NCBI RefSeq assembly: GCF_003352185.1
Contig: NZ_CP029608.1
Location: 2,852,001-2,916,000 of the forward strand
Reading direction: 5' to 3'
DNA length: 64,000 bases
Source: Pseudomonas kribbensis
GTDB taxonomy: Bacteria; Pseudomonadota; Gammaproteobacteria; Pseudomonadales; Pseudomonadaceae
This document shows, piece by piece, positions 1 through 7,913 of the stretch. Made by a program: the position numbers and the translations under genes. Numbering within the stretch: the stretch's first letter is position 1; each line of letters starts with the position of its first letter. Below the pieces are notes generated by a model. The model was not told where the DNA came from, searched no databases, and saw only the letters and a program-made list of their open reading frames with translations.

Positions 1-1
1 C

Positions 2-607
2 TGTATCCACGGTGGCGGAGCCCGCAGCCGAGAGGTGTTTGCAGACCTGCGGCAGATATTGCACGGGCAGGGCATAGGCTCCACCGCGCTGGACTGCATC
101 GGGCATGGTCAAACCGGGGGCGTGTTCGCCGAGTCTTCCCTGCACCGGCGCGACCAACAGTCGCTATCGGTCATCGAGCACAGCGGGACCCGGCCGACCG
201 CTCTGATCGGCATCAGCATGGGTGCCTACAACGCCGTGCGCCTGAGCGAAATCCTGGATGTCCGGATGCTGATCCTGGTCGTGCCCGGGATCTATACCCC
301 GCAGGCATACAAGGTGCCGTTCGGCCCTGAGTTCTCGGCGATCATTCGTCAGCCCCGCAGTTGGCTGGCGAGCGATGCCTGGGACATTCTCGGTCGATTC
401 AAGGGCCGGTTGCTGGTGATTGCGGGGGAGCGGGACGAAGTCATTCCGCTGGAAATTCCCGAGCGTATTCTGGCCGCTGCAACTCAGGCACAGGATCGGC
501 AGTTGTGGGTTGTTCCGGATGCCGGTCATAACGGTTTGTTGCCGCTGGTGTTGCAGAATCCCGAGTGGCTGGCAGCGATCACTGCGGGGCTGGCGTCGAG
601 CGGTTGA
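2..607 (+). CDS. alpha/beta hydrolase (5' end outside window)
   Basis: The reading frame is open from base 2, so the true start lies upstream; a GTG at 35 is internal. The visible part carries the hallmarks of an alpha/beta-hydrolase: an HGGG oxyanion-hole motif right at the window edge, a nucleophile elbow GISMG (Ser codon 215-217), the acid in GERDEV (Asp codon 434-436) and the catalytic His in DAGHN (527-529). Together these give a complete Ser-Asp-His triad. No signal peptide can be judged. The substrate cannot be told from sequence; serine-aminopeptidase-like or esterase activity is the family expectation. Confidence 0.8.
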   Translation, partial: CIHGGGARSREVFADLRQILHGQGIGSTALDCIGHGQTGGVFAESSLHRRDQQSLSVIEHSGTRPTALIGISMGAYNAVRLSEILDVRMLILVVPGIYTPQAYKVPFGPEFSAIIRQPRSWLASDAWDILGRFKGRLLVIAGERDEVIPLEIPERILAAATQAQDRQLWVVPDAGHNGLLPLVLQNPEWLAAITAGLASSG

Positions 608-704
608 GTGCAAGCCTGTGAGGGCCGTCTGATCTTCCATCCGTGCGACAGGAATCGTCTATCGTCATGAAGATCAACACATGGCCACGATCAGGGAGCT
701 GATC

Positions 705-1202
705 ATGAGTCGTCAGGAAGACCTCAACGTTATCTGGAAGCGGATATTCTGGATTTTCATCGCCTTGTTGGTGTTGGCGATAGCCGTAACCTACAGCCTG
801 CCCGACTACAAAGTGCCGTTTATCGTTTGTATCGCCGGCAATGTCGGGGGCTACGTCGGGTTTCATCGGCGACTGTCAATACTTACCGACCCGGAAATCG
901 AAAACCTCTCCCGATCATGGTTCGCTCTGATCCTGCCTTCCTTCATAGGCGGAATACTGGCGGGGCTCTTGTATCTCTTGTTCCTTTCCGGCGTTATCCG
1001 AGGCGATTTGTTTCCGGTCATCGTGCCGGACGACGATCCGCAGTGTTTGAAGCAAATCTTCAATGACATTTTTTGCCAACATGCGGAAGGGTATGCGGCC
1101 TACGCCAAGTTGCTGTTCTGGTCATTCGTGGCGGGCTTCAATCAGGACTATGTCGTTGACCTGATTGAAAACATAAAGGGCAGCGATAAAAAGACCGACT
1201 GA
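705..1202 (+). CDS. small multi-pass membrane protein, function unknown
   Basis: 165 residues from the ATG at 705, chosen because AGGGAG (692-697) sits 7 nt upstream; an in-frame ATG at 681 lacks such a site. Three hydrophobic segments are visible: residues about 14-32 (IFWIFIALLVLAIAVTYSL), about 36-52, and about 72-98. A hydrophilic, acidic C-terminal part with two Cys follows (PDDDPQC...FC). I do not recognise the family. It is a lone gene between a hydrolase and a convergent cytochrome gene. Confidence 0.6.
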   Translation: MSRQEDLNVIWKRIFWIFIALLVLAIAVTYSLPDYKVPFIVCIAGNVGGYVGFHRRLSILTDPEIENLSRSWFALILPSFIGGILAGLLYLLFLSGVIRGDLFPVIVPDDDPQCLKQIFNDIFCQHAEGYAAYAKLLFWSFVAGFNQDYVVDLIENIKGSDKKTD

Positions 1203-1218
1203 AGCAGAAGAGGGCGGC

Positions 1219-1641
1219 TCAGGGCCGTTTCTTTGAAATGACATCGACCATGTACTGATTCAAATCGCGAAAGTCATTAACGCTCCAGGCGTGCGGCAGG
1301 ATCTTTACACCATTTTCGCGCAAGGTTTTTGGAATCAGGTCGCCGTTCGGACGAAGGATGATCGAGGACACGATAACGCCCGGATAATCACTCAATCGTT
1401 TCTTGAAGGCGGACGTTGTCAGGTCGGGAGTTGGAGGATTGCTTTTTCTGGCCAATGGACCTGTGCCTTTGATATCGGGCCCGTGGCACACGGCGCATCG
1501 CTGTGAATAGAGATTCTTTCCGTTGGTGTTGTCTGCGAAGGAGGGTGCTGTTTGAGTGATGAACAACGTGGTCAGTAAAGCCGTGAGCGATGTTTTCATT
1601 TTTATAGGTCGATATTGATGAGTTTTGAAGATGAAACGCAT
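1219..1641 (-). CDS. secreted monohaem c-type cytochrome
   Basis: Exported small cytochrome c with one CAVCH haem-binding motif, shortly after a Sec signal peptide (KTSLTALLTTLFITQTAPSFA). Two starts are possible. The ATG at 1641 has GGAAG 6-8 nt upstream and gives 140 residues. The ATG at 1599 gives a more classical signal peptide (126 residues) but has no Shine-Dalgarno. A Met is available in the C-terminal half (HAWSVNDFRDLNQYM) as possible sixth ligand. The protein looks like a periplasmic electron carrier; its partner is not evident from the neighbours. Confidence 0.7.
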   Translation of the reverse strand: MRFIFKTHQYRPIKMKTSLTALLTTLFITQTAPSFADNTNGKNLYSQRCAVCHGPDIKGTGPLARKSNPPTPDLTTSAFKKRLSDYPGVIVSSIILRPNGDLIPKTLRENGVKILPHAWSVNDFRDLNQYMVDVISKKRP

Positions 1642-1676
1642 CGTGTGCTTCCGAATATGATGCGAGCGACGGACAG

Positions 1677-1874
1677 CTACCCGCCGCTGTAATGAATGAG
1701 CAGGGCGATAAAAACCACAAAAGGTGTGTAAAGCACCAAACCGCCGACGACGAGTGCCCAGCCCCAGGCAAAACCGCTTTCTCCCTTGAAACGGCCGCCA
1801 CTCAGCAATCGCAGCACGAAAACGCCTACCTTGTACGCCAGCAGGTTGAACAAGAAATCCATGATGAAATCCAT
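1677..1874 (-). CDS. small two-TM membrane protein
   Basis: 65 residues with two hydrophobic stretches: LLAYKVGVFVLRLL, and a longer GWALVVGGLVLYTPFVVFIALLI near the C-terminus. They are linked by a short basic Gly-rich loop (SGGRFKGESG). An AGGGAGG sequence lies 12-17 nt upstream of the ATG at 1874; a second Met at 1862 would have GGA at 7 nt. It follows the cytochrome gene's 5' side on the same strand. Function unknown; it is counted as real because of codon use and membrane topology. Confidence 0.5.
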   Translation of the reverse strand: MDFIMDFLFNLLAYKVGVFVLRLLSGGRFKGESGFAWGWALVVGGLVLYTPFVVFIALLIHYSGG

Positions 1875-1949
1875 TTTTGATCCGATGCCTCCCTGGGCGT
1901 GCTGGATCTAAAGTGTCAATGCCTTCGCCAACTAACGCTTTGCAGACAT

Positions 1950-2303
1950 TTAGTCGTCCGACTCGCCAGCGCCATGCCACGGAACTTCCTGGAGCGCCCC
2001 GCTAGCGGTCAGTATTGAGCCGAGCTCTTCAATTATTTGCCTATTGAGAGTGAGATTGTCGGAGCACTGGTCGGCTTCTCCGAAAACGGTCCAAGAGTCG
2101 CTGTCAATTCGGACAGATCCAAACTTGTTTTCTGGATGGGGGTGGGATGCCCATATGCCATGCTCCGTGGTGCTGACCGAGAATCCCAATGGCACCAGTG
2201 CCAGGCGGAGCGCCTCCTGGAACCCGATATCCGATGGCTGTGGATAGAACTCAATCAGCACTTCTTTGCTGCCATAGGCTTCTCTGATCGCGAAAGCGTA
2301 CAT
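1950..2303 (-). CDS. hypothetical cytosolic protein, 117 aa
   Basis: The start at 2303 is fixed by a strong AAGGAG six bases upstream; the frame is open further back to 2363 without a comparable site. The product (MYAFAIREAYGSKEVL...) has no signal peptide or membrane segment. It is acidic and mixed alpha/beta in appearance, with several Trp in its second half. Size and composition are compatible with a small immunity-like or house-keeping orphan protein, but no diagnostic motif is visible and I do not recognise a family. Confidence 0.5.
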   Translation of the reverse strand: MYAFAIREAYGSKEVLIEFYPQPSDIGFQEALRLALVPLGFSVSTTEHGIWASHPHPENKFGSVRIDSDSWTVFGEADQCSDNLTLNRQIIEELGSILTASGALQEVPWHGAGESDD

Positions 2304-2460
2304 GACCGTCTCCTTGAAGTATTTCGAGTTCGTAGCTTGAGGTTTTGTGAAAGGCCGGAACACCCATCGGATGCGTGGGCACTTCCTCGTGTCCCGTCGA
2401 AAACTCGCTTGCTGAAAAGCAAATAGTGAGCGCCTGGGACCAGAAACGCTGCAGCTCCAA

Positions 2461-2655
2461 TCAAGAAAACACCCATATAGATGCTGCTTCCTCAGTATTT
2501 ATCGACGTCCAGTGTGCGCCTTTACCAACTTGAGCAGTCAGCGAGTATCCAGAAAACAATGACGAGATTGGCCAGCACAGAAGCAAATCAAAGCCTTGGT
2601 CGCTCCGCATTACAACGCGTTTTTTCCGCGTCAACTGAACGCACGTTGACACCAT
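2461..2655 (-). CDS. possible small membrane ORF, perhaps half of a frameshifted gene
   Basis: A 64-codon frame opens at an ATG (2655) with AGGAG eight bases upstream, a better site than chance would usually give. It encodes a basic N-terminus followed by one hydrophobic segment (FDLLLCWPISSLFSGYSL). It ends at 2461. An overlapping second frame begins at ATG 2476 with another hydrophobic stretch (GVFLIGAAAFLVPGAHYLLF), as if one two-helix protein had suffered a frameshift near 2470. The rest of 2304-2760 (about 455 bp between genes) holds nothing else I can support. Confidence 0.3.
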   Translation of the reverse strand: MVSTCVQLTRKKRVVMRSDQGFDLLLCWPISSLFSGYSLTAQVGKGAHWTSINTEEAASIWVFS

Positions 2656-2760
2656 AAAGTCATCTCCTATCGTTCTCCGCAGACCGCATCCAGGGACCGG
2701 ATGAGCCGGACAGCCTTTGCGGGCGCGGTCGTTCATGCCAATCCAACAAGGAGCAGCAAA

Positions 2761-3279
2761 ATGTCCAGTGCGACCCAAACCTTTGACGTGCTCGTCAACG
2801 TCGATGCCGATTACCTGCTTGCCCATCCCGATGACGTGCGCGGCTCGATCTCCATGTTGGTGACGCGCTCTGCCATTGATAGCCATGCCAGCGGCGACAC
2901 CGGCGAAGGCGGAAGCGAGCTGTGGTTCGACGTCAATTCCGGCGACAACATCCGCTGGCGTGCCACGACGCTCTCCCGCAATTTCGACCGCATCGCCGTC
3001 ATCAAAAGCATCCAGAGCGGCGGCAGCAATGGTGGCGACTACCCGGGCACCATGTCGCAACCGCAGTCCTATAACCTCCCCGGAGTGGTGGCTTATCTGA
3101 ACAATGTCCCCGGTGGTCTTTCCAAAACCGATGTGGTCTACACCTTGTGGCAGTCCATTGCGCAGAATCCGGGAAAACTCTGGTACACCGTCACCTTCGC
3201 CTTGTACGACCGTGATCTGAACCAGATTGGCCCGGATCGCAACTGGGATCCCTACATCACCGTCAATAAAAGTAACTGA
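2761..3279 (+). CDS. AidA/PixA family inclusion body protein
   Basis: 172 residues starting at ATG 2761, preceded by AAGGAG at 7-nt spacing. The N-terminus (TQTFDVLVNVDADYLL) and the C-terminal pattern (LWYTVTFALYDRDLN followed by G-W-DPYI) are typical of the AidA/PixA family. That family includes the Xenorhabdus methionine-rich crystalline inclusion protein PixA and quorum-controlled AidA of Burkholderia/Ralstonia. No signal peptide; probably a cytoplasmic protein made in late growth. Biochemical role is unknown in the family. Monocistronic: neighbours are on the other strand or more than 200 bp away. Confidence 0.8.
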   Translation: MSSATQTFDVLVNVDADYLLAHPDDVRGSISMLVTRSAIDSHASGDTGEGGSELWFDVNSGDNIRWRATTLSRNFDRIAVIKSIQSGGSNGGDYPGTMSQPQSYNLPGVVAYLNNVPGGLSKTDVVYTLWQSIAQNPGKLWYTVTFALYDRDLNQIGPDRNWDPYITVNKSN

Positions 3280-3508
3280 AATACGCACAGTCCGACCGAT
3301 ACTCCTCGTCAGTGACGAAGGTGTCTGGCCGGGCTTTTTATTGGCTTTATCCGTCTCGTTCAGGGAATGTTGGGGCGTGTAATGCTTGAATAGTCCCCGC
3401 CGTGGGCTAGTCTAAAATTCAACTTTCCGGGAAGCAGGAAGCCAATTCCAGCGTTACCGGACATTCAGGATTCTGGCCAAAAAGAACAACTTCACTAAAG
3501 GGTTACCG

Positions 3509-4918
3509 ATGGATCGATATGATGCCCCGCTTGTTGTAGAGCGCACTTGGCGGGCAGGCATGTTGAAAGGATTGATTGCAAGAAATCCGTGCCTGAGCAT
3601 TTTCTTCATGACACTGGCCGTGTTCATGGTGTTGCAGTACAAACCTGCTGTCCTCAACTACACAACACGCTTTGTCGATTTTGCCGAGTACATGTTGCTG
3701 CACGGCGTCACGCTGTTTCCCATTGCCGACGACCTCAAGCCTTATCCTGACTACACGGTCCTCAATACCTTGTTGGTCTATCTGGTTTCCTTGCCGTTCG
3801 GCCGTGTTTCCATACTTTCAATGGGCCTGCCTTCCTGCATTGCCGCGTCCCTGATGCTGGTGTTCATTTATAGGCTCGGTGCCTTGCACAGCAAGAAGTG
3901 GGGCGCATATGGCGTACTTTTCAGCCTGTTGACCTGGGCCTTTCTGGACGGTGTGAACTCACTGGCACTGGATATCTATCCGGCCCTGTTTACGTTGATC
4001 TGCTTCTATGTGGCCTATTCGGCCGAGTTGAAAAAGGACCCGCGTCGCCTGGTGTTCCTGTTCGTCGCGTTGGCGCTGGGCTTTGCGTTTCGTGGGCCTA
4101 TCGGATTGATCGGGCCCGCCTGTGTCATCGGGGCTTACTACTTTCTGAGCCGCCAATGGCGCATGTTGTTGCTGTTTTCATTTCTCTCGGGCCTGATTCT
4201 GGCCGCCGGGGTTGTGCTGCTGGCCTGGGCGGCCTACCTGCAAGGGGGGCAACCGTTTCTGGAAGAAGTGTTGAACATGCAGGGCATTGGACGCTTCGGT
4301 TCCGATCATGCGCCGCGCTATTACTTCTACTTCTCCGCAGGCCTGTTTACCTACGGCTTCACGGTGTTTTACGCCATCAACGTGATTCTTAAGAAGTACA
4401 AACTGTTCTTCCGTTCGACCCGCGATAAAGACATCGACCTGCTGCTCTATCTGACCGGGTGGCTGTTGGTGCTGCTGGTGCTGTTCACAATCCCGAGCTC
4501 CAAGAAAGCACGTTACATCCTGGCAATTACCCCGGCCATTTCCCTGTTGGCCGCGTACCTCTTCGTCAGCAAGGAAGCCGCCTTTGTACGCGCCAAAAAC
4601 GGCCTGTTGAACTTCTGCCTGAAGTTACCCGTACTGGGGTTGGGCATGCTGGTGTCGGTGCTGGTCTACAACAACTTTGCCGAAGTTGCGTTGCAACCTA
4701 ACTACCTGGGCGCAGGCCTGGGGTTGTTTGCGCTGTTGAGCTTCTACCACGCCAGACGCGAGTACTTCTCCGAGCATCCTTATCGCGAGTTCATGACGCT
4801 GTCGTTTGGGGTAGGGGCGTTTTTGATTCTGGATATGTTTTTCTTCAATCCCATTACGTATCACCTGGAACTGATGATCGAGCCCACGCCAAAGTTCTTG
4901 CCGTATTGGTTTTGGTAA
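3509..4918 (+). CDS. polytopic ArnT/PMT-like glycosyltransferase (GT39/GT83-like)
   Basis: 469 residues with about ten to eleven hydrophobic helices and an acidic first periplasmic loop (FVDFAEYMLLHG, then DDLKPYPDY). A positively charged SSKKARYILAITPAISLL segment precedes the last helices. This architecture and the KxRYxLxxxPxxxLL signature are those of GT-C fold lipid-linked sugar transferases such as ArnT, acting at the periplasmic face of the inner membrane on lipid A, O-antigen or similar acceptors. It is somewhat shorter than ArnT (about 550). It lies just upstream of a prophage remnant carrying an O-acyltransferase, so a surface-glycan role is plausible but inferred. Confidence 0.65.
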   Translation: MDRYDAPLVVERTWRAGMLKGLIARNPCLSIFFMTLAVFMVLQYKPAVLNYTTRFVDFAEYMLLHGVTLFPIADDLKPYPDYTVLNTLLVYLVSLPFGRVSILSMGLPSCIAASLMLVFIYRLGALHSKKWGAYGVLFSLLTWAFLDGVNSLALDIYPALFTLICFYVAYSAELKKDPRRLVFLFVALALGFAFRGPIGLIGPACVIGAYYFLSRQWRMLLLFSFLSGLILAAGVVLLAWAAYLQGGQPFLEEVLNMQGIGRFGSDHAPRYYFYFSAGLFTYGFTVFYAINVILKKYKLFFRSTRDKDIDLLLYLTGWLLVLLVLFTIPSSKKARYILAITPAISLLAAYLFVSKEAAFVRAKNGLLNFCLKLPVLGLGMLVSVLVYNNFAEVALQPNYLGAGLGLFALLSFYHARREYFSEHPYREFMTLSFGVGAFLILDMFFFNPITYHLELMIEPTPKFLPYWFW

Positions 4919-5013
4919 ACGGCTCGGCTGTAGAAGCAGTCATCGACTGCTTCATACAGCAACCGACCGCTTACACCACTTCGACGTGATCCAGCGCCTG
5001 ATTTTGTGCCAAC

Positions 5014-5079
5014 TGGGCTCAGAGCCAGACCGTAGACGAAATCAGAGTAGCAGGGGAAGTTTTCGGTTGGCAGTTCTAG
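5014..5079 (+). pseudogene. possible 3' end of a phage tail-fibre gene
   Basis: A short open stretch reads NWAQSQTVDEIRVAGEVFGW and one more residue before a TAG at 5077. It stops 11 bp before the degraded tail-assembly gene, the place where a tail-fibre gene normally ends in Pseudomonas prophages and pyocins. Nothing upstream (4919-5013) can be read as protein. The only other structure there is a 9-bp inverted repeat at 4933-4953 with no T-run. Weak identification, based mainly on position. Confidence 0.2.
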
Positions 5080-5090
5080 CGAGGCATAAA

Positions 5091-5421
5091 ATGAACTGCT
5101 TTGCATTCAGCAACAATGGATTGTCTTGGCGAGGGGTATTCCTAGAGTGGGATTTGATGAAGGGAGAGATCTTAGCCTACCGATGAGGAAATAATTGCTG
5201 CTTTTCCAAATCCCTGCCACAGGCTTGGCGTGATCTGCAGAAAGCCGCTCGCGCAGCTTTACTCAACACTGATGTGGTAGCTATTCGCTGTTTCAGAGCT
5301 GGTGTAGCTTTCCCGGAGGACTGGTGGGTATGTAGAGGATCTGCGCGCCATCGTTCGCACCTGTTCTGGGGATATCACAGCTATATTGCCGGAGATGCCA
5401 GCCTGTCCAGTAGGGACGTAA
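5091..5421 (+). pseudogene. degraded phage/pyocin tail-fibre assembly (chaperone-like) gene
   Basis: The pieces lie in shifting frames: MNCFAFSNNGLSWRG...WDLMKGEILA from ATG 5091 (GAGG 7 nt upstream), DEEIIAAFPNP from 5182, WRDLQKAARAALLNTDVVAI and RCFRAGVAFPEDW from about 5226, and YVEDLRAIVRT...LPEMPACPVGT ending in TAA at 5419. In order they reproduce the familiar C-terminal organisation of Pseudomonas prophage tail-assembly proteins (ALxxTDVxALRCFxAGVxFPxxW, then a YxxALRAIV block and a P-x-YP-x-GT end). At least three indels separate the pieces, so no functional product is possible. It marks a prophage remnant. Confidence 0.65.
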
Positions 5422-5479
5422 ACGCCGCGCAGGACGGCTCTCAAATTTCCATGGTAGACTCATGCAGTGAAAATACTGC

Positions 5480-6577
5480 GTGAGTGCGTGGATGAGAAGT
5501 TACACTGCTGAATGGTGGCAATATTTAAGTAGTAATAGTAAGTATCAGGGCTTGGACCTTCTTAGGGCTATTGCAATCGTTATGGTTCTGGTTTGGCATA
5601 ATATGCCGACAGTCTTTAGGTTTGGCTGGGCTGGTGTTGATCTGTTTTTCATACTGTCCGGTTTTCTGGTCGGTAAAATAATCTTTTCATCCGTGGATTC
5701 TGGATATTTTTCATATGGAAAATATATATCCAGCCGTTTGTTAAGAATTTATCCGCTTTATATGTTTTCTGTTTTTGTTTATATTTGTGAGCTTTCAAGT
5801 AGGGGGTATTCAGGGTCTGTTGCTGAGTATGTGAGAATATTTTTAGCTCATTCTATTTTCATTCAAACTATCGTTTATGATATTTGGGGTGCTGATCTTC
5901 CTTTTTATCAGATAACCTGGAGTTTGGTCGTCGAGATGCTTTTCTATATGACGGCCCCGTTTTTAATTATTTTACTTGTTCGCTTCAGGGCTGTTTGGGT
6001 TGGTGTTGTAGCGGTATTTGTCTCTTTTATGATTTTGAGGTTCTATTTGTCATCGGGTTACTCACCGGATGATACAAACTGGCAGTTTTTTTTGTTTATA
6101 AAGCCATACTATAGATACGATGAGCTTGTGTTTGGTGTTGCCGTGGCATACGCCGTTTTAAAAGGTGTAAGAGCATTTAAGGGGTTATCTTTAATAGTTG
6201 GGCTATTTGTGGTTCTTTCGGCATTTTTCTACATCTGGAATGTTCCTGGCGCTGATAAATATCCTAGCGTTGGTATGCTGACCAGGGATGGCGTAATTAT
6301 TCCAACAGTCTTGGCCATTGGGTTCTCTCTTGTTGTTTACGCTTTGTATGATAAAAATATTTCATCTGCCTATGTTAATGTGATTGCAAGGTTGGCGTAT
6401 CCATTGTATTTGTTGCATATGTTTGTTTATCATCAATACAATGGACTTGCCGGGTATCTTTTTATTAGCTTGATAGTGGCATTGGCTGCTTCATATGCTA
6501 TCGAGTATCCGTTTATTCGGATGTACAAGGAAAAGAGAGAGAAATCTCAGCCGGAAGCCAATGCTGCTACAACCTAA
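5480..6577 (+). CDS. acyltransferase family 3 (OafA/YrhL-like), AT-rich
   Basis: 365 residues from GTG 5480, with an in-frame ATG at 5492 as alternative. About ten membrane helices. The N-terminus has the family signature (LDLLRAIAIVMVLVWHN with the catalytic His, then GVDLFFILSGFLVG). Such enzymes transfer acetyl or other acyl groups to O-antigen, exopolysaccharide or peptidoglycan sugars across the inner membrane. Base composition is strikingly AT-rich (roughly 40% GC by eye) against 60%+ flanks. The gene sits between a dead tail-assembly gene and a truncated endolysin, the usual place for a phage-borne serotype-converting gene. The frame is intact and ends at a clear terminator. Confidence 0.85.
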   Translation: MSAWMRSYTAEWWQYLSSNSKYQGLDLLRAIAIVMVLVWHNMPTVFRFGWAGVDLFFILSGFLVGKIIFSSVDSGYFSYGKYISSRLLRIYPLYMFSVFVYICELSSRGYSGSVAEYVRIFLAHSIFIQTIVYDIWGADLPFYQITWSLVVEMLFYMTAPFLIILLVRFRAVWVGVVAVFVSFMILRFYLSSGYSPDDTNWQFFLFIKPYYRYDELVFGVAVAYAVLKGVRAFKGLSLIVGLFVVLSAFFYIWNVPGADKYPSVGMLTRDGVIIPTVLAIGFSLVVYALYDKNISSAYVNVIARLAYPLYLLHMFVYHQYNGLAGYLFISLIVALAASYAIEYPFIRMYKEKREKSQPEANAATT

Positions 6578-6594
6578 ATGATCCGTTTGTACGA

Positions 6595-6618
6595 AGCCCG
6601 CCCAGTGCGGGCTTTTTT
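6595..6618 (+). terminator. Rho-independent terminator after acyltransferase
   Basis: Seven-base stem AGCCCGC/GCGGGCT (6595-6601 and 6607-6613) with a 5-nt loop, running into six T residues (6613-6618). It ends the acyltransferase transcript and lies 18 bp before the endolysin remnant's start codon. Confidence 0.8.
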
Positions 6619-6635
6619 GTACCCTGGAGAAAACC

Positions 6636-6923
6636 ATGCCGATCACCCAGCAGCAGTTGCTGCAAATCCTCCCGAACGTCGGCGCCAAAGCCGGCGATTT
6701 TGCACTTGCTCTCGTTACGGCAATGCAGCGGTTCCAAATTGTTGGCGCCAGGCGCGTTGCCGCGTTCATCGCCCAAACCGGTCATGAATCCGGCCAATTG
6801 CGCTGGGTGCGTGAGGTCCGGGGGCCGACGGATGCCCAGCGCGGATACGAAGGCCGCAAAGATCTGGGCAACACCGTGGCGGGTGATGGCAGGAAGCTCT
6901 GCGGCCGGGGACGTCCAGAATAG
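6636..6923 (+). pseudogene. truncated GH19 (chitinase-fold) phage endolysin
   Basis: Start ATG 6636 with GGAG 7 nt upstream. The first about 55 residues (ITQQQLLQILPN...RRVAAFIAQTGHESGQL) match the N-terminus of the GH19 endolysins found in Pseudomonas prophages and pyocin lysis cassettes, including the HESG segment with the catalytic Glu. The next part, up to GYEGRKDLGN and GDGRKLCGRGRP, is still recognisable. The frame then stops at 6923, where the family would continue (GLIQITGR...) for roughly another 100 residues. The lost C-terminal half removes the second catalytic acid region, so it is probably inactive. It is the last phage-derived piece before tRNA-Ser. Confidence 0.7.
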
Positions 6924-6969
6924 TTATGGAACGCTTCCTGAATGACGCGGAATTTTCAGAACGCCAGAA

Positions 6970-7003
6970 ACGACAAAGCCCTGAATAATCAGGGCTTTGT
7001 CGT
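6970..7003 (-). terminator. terminator of tRNA-Ser
   Basis: A perfect 15-bp inverted repeat (ACGACAAAGCCCTGA and its complement) with a 4-nt loop lies 9 bp beyond the CCA end of the tRNA gene. Read on the minus strand it is followed by TTTC. It is a likely intrinsic terminator for the tRNA transcript. Confidence 0.7.
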
Positions 7004-7011
7004 ATCAAATA

Positions 7012-7099
7012 TGGCGGAGGCGATGGGATTCGAACTCATGGACCTGTTACAGTCGACGGTTTTCAAGACCGTTGCCTTAAACCACTCGGCCACACCTCC
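7012..7099 (-). tRNA. tRNA-Ser (anticodon UGA)
   Basis: 88 nt on the minus strand, from GGAGGTGTGGCCGAGTGG to a genomically encoded CCA (plus-strand 7012-7014). The sequence contains the D-loop core GCCGAGTGGTTTAAGGC, the anticodon stem-loop CGGTCTTGAAAACCG with anticodon TGA, a long variable arm characteristic of serine tRNAs, and the T-loop GTTCGAATCC. Its 3' end faces the prophage remnant, consistent with the tRNA having served as the integration site. No second copy of the 3' end was seen in the window. Confidence 0.95.
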
Positions 7100-7221
7100 G
7101 TTGCGTTGCGGGCGCCATAATACCTGAATGAAACACACTGTCAAACTCTGTGCATGGCTTGTTACAGAGCGTCTGTTATCATCTTTGCGACTGAACGTTT
7201 CAAACCAACAGGAGTGTCGCC

Positions 7222-7893
7222 ATGCGCGAACAGGATTACGCAGTTCACAACAGCGTGCAGGCTGAGCAGCTAGAGGTTAGCCGCGTCCTGCGCAACACAT
7301 ACGGCTTGCTGGCGCTCACCCTCGCTTTCAGCGGTGTGATGGCTTTCGTGGCCCAGCAGATGCGCGTCGGCTACCCGAATATTTTCGTGGTGCTGATCGG
7401 TTTCTACGGCTTGTTCTTCCTCACCAACAAACTCCGTGATTCGGCCTGGGGCCTGGTGTCGGCGTTTGCCCTGACCGGTTTCATGGGTTTCCTGCTCGGC
7501 CCGATCCTCAACCGTTACCTGGGCATGCAGGGCGGCGCTGAAGTGGTCAGCTCCGCGTTCGCGATGACTGCACTGGTGTTCGGTGGCCTGTCGGCCTACG
7601 TGCTGATCACCCGCAAGGACATGAGCTTCCTCGGTGGCTTCATCACCGCAGGTTTCTTCGTGTTGCTGGGTGCAACGCTGGCGAGCATGTTCTTCCAGAT
7701 CAGCGGCCTGCAACTGGCGATCAGCGCAGGTTTCGTGCTGTTCTCGTCGGTCTGCATCCTGTTCCAGACCAGCGCCATCATCCACGGCGGCGAGCGCAAC
7801 TACATCATGGCGACCATCAGCCTGTATGTATCGATCTACAACCTGTTCATCAGCCTGTTGCAGATCTTCGGCATCATGAGCCGCGACGACTGA
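7222..7893 (+). CDS. BAX inhibitor-1/YccA family membrane protein
   Basis: 223 residues, seven closely spaced hydrophobic helices and a short acidic N-terminus, ending in LLQIFGIMSRDD. Length, topology and the glycine-rich helices (GLVSAFALTGFMGFLLGPIL; GGERNYIMATISLYVSIYNLF) place it in the BI-1/TMBIM family. This includes E. coli YccA, which binds FtsH and slows its degradation of membrane proteins, and YetJ, a pH-sensitive Ca2+ channel. The exact activity here is not determined. AGGAG lies 8 nt upstream of ATG 7222, and a strong terminator follows. It is an ordinary core gene next to tRNA-Ser. Confidence 0.85.
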   Translation: MREQDYAVHNSVQAEQLEVSRVLRNTYGLLALTLAFSGVMAFVAQQMRVGYPNIFVVLIGFYGLFFLTNKLRDSAWGLVSAFALTGFMGFLLGPILNRYLGMQGGAEVVSSAFAMTALVFGGLSAYVLITRKDMSFLGGFITAGFFVLLGATLASMFFQISGLQLAISAGFVLFSSVCILFQTSAIIHGGERNYIMATISLYVSIYNLFISLLQIFGIMSRDD

Positions 7894-7913
7894 TCGCTAC
7901 ACCGCTATAAACA

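Noticed and set aside
2461..3288. 275-codon minus-strand frame over the AidA/PixA gene
   Set aside because: Upstream two thirds are antisense to a recognised gene; only the last 64 codons, with their own ribosome site, were kept as a weak candidate.
4933..4953. 9-bp hairpin after the glycosyltransferase as a terminator
   Set aside because: Good stem (GAAGCAGTC/GACTGCTTC) but no T-run follows, so it is not called a Rho-independent terminator.
4900..7100. Second attachment site copy of the tRNA-Ser 3' end
   Set aside because: Looked for a repeat of the 3' part (TTCGAATCCCATCGCCTCC) at the far side of the prophage remnant; none seen within the window.
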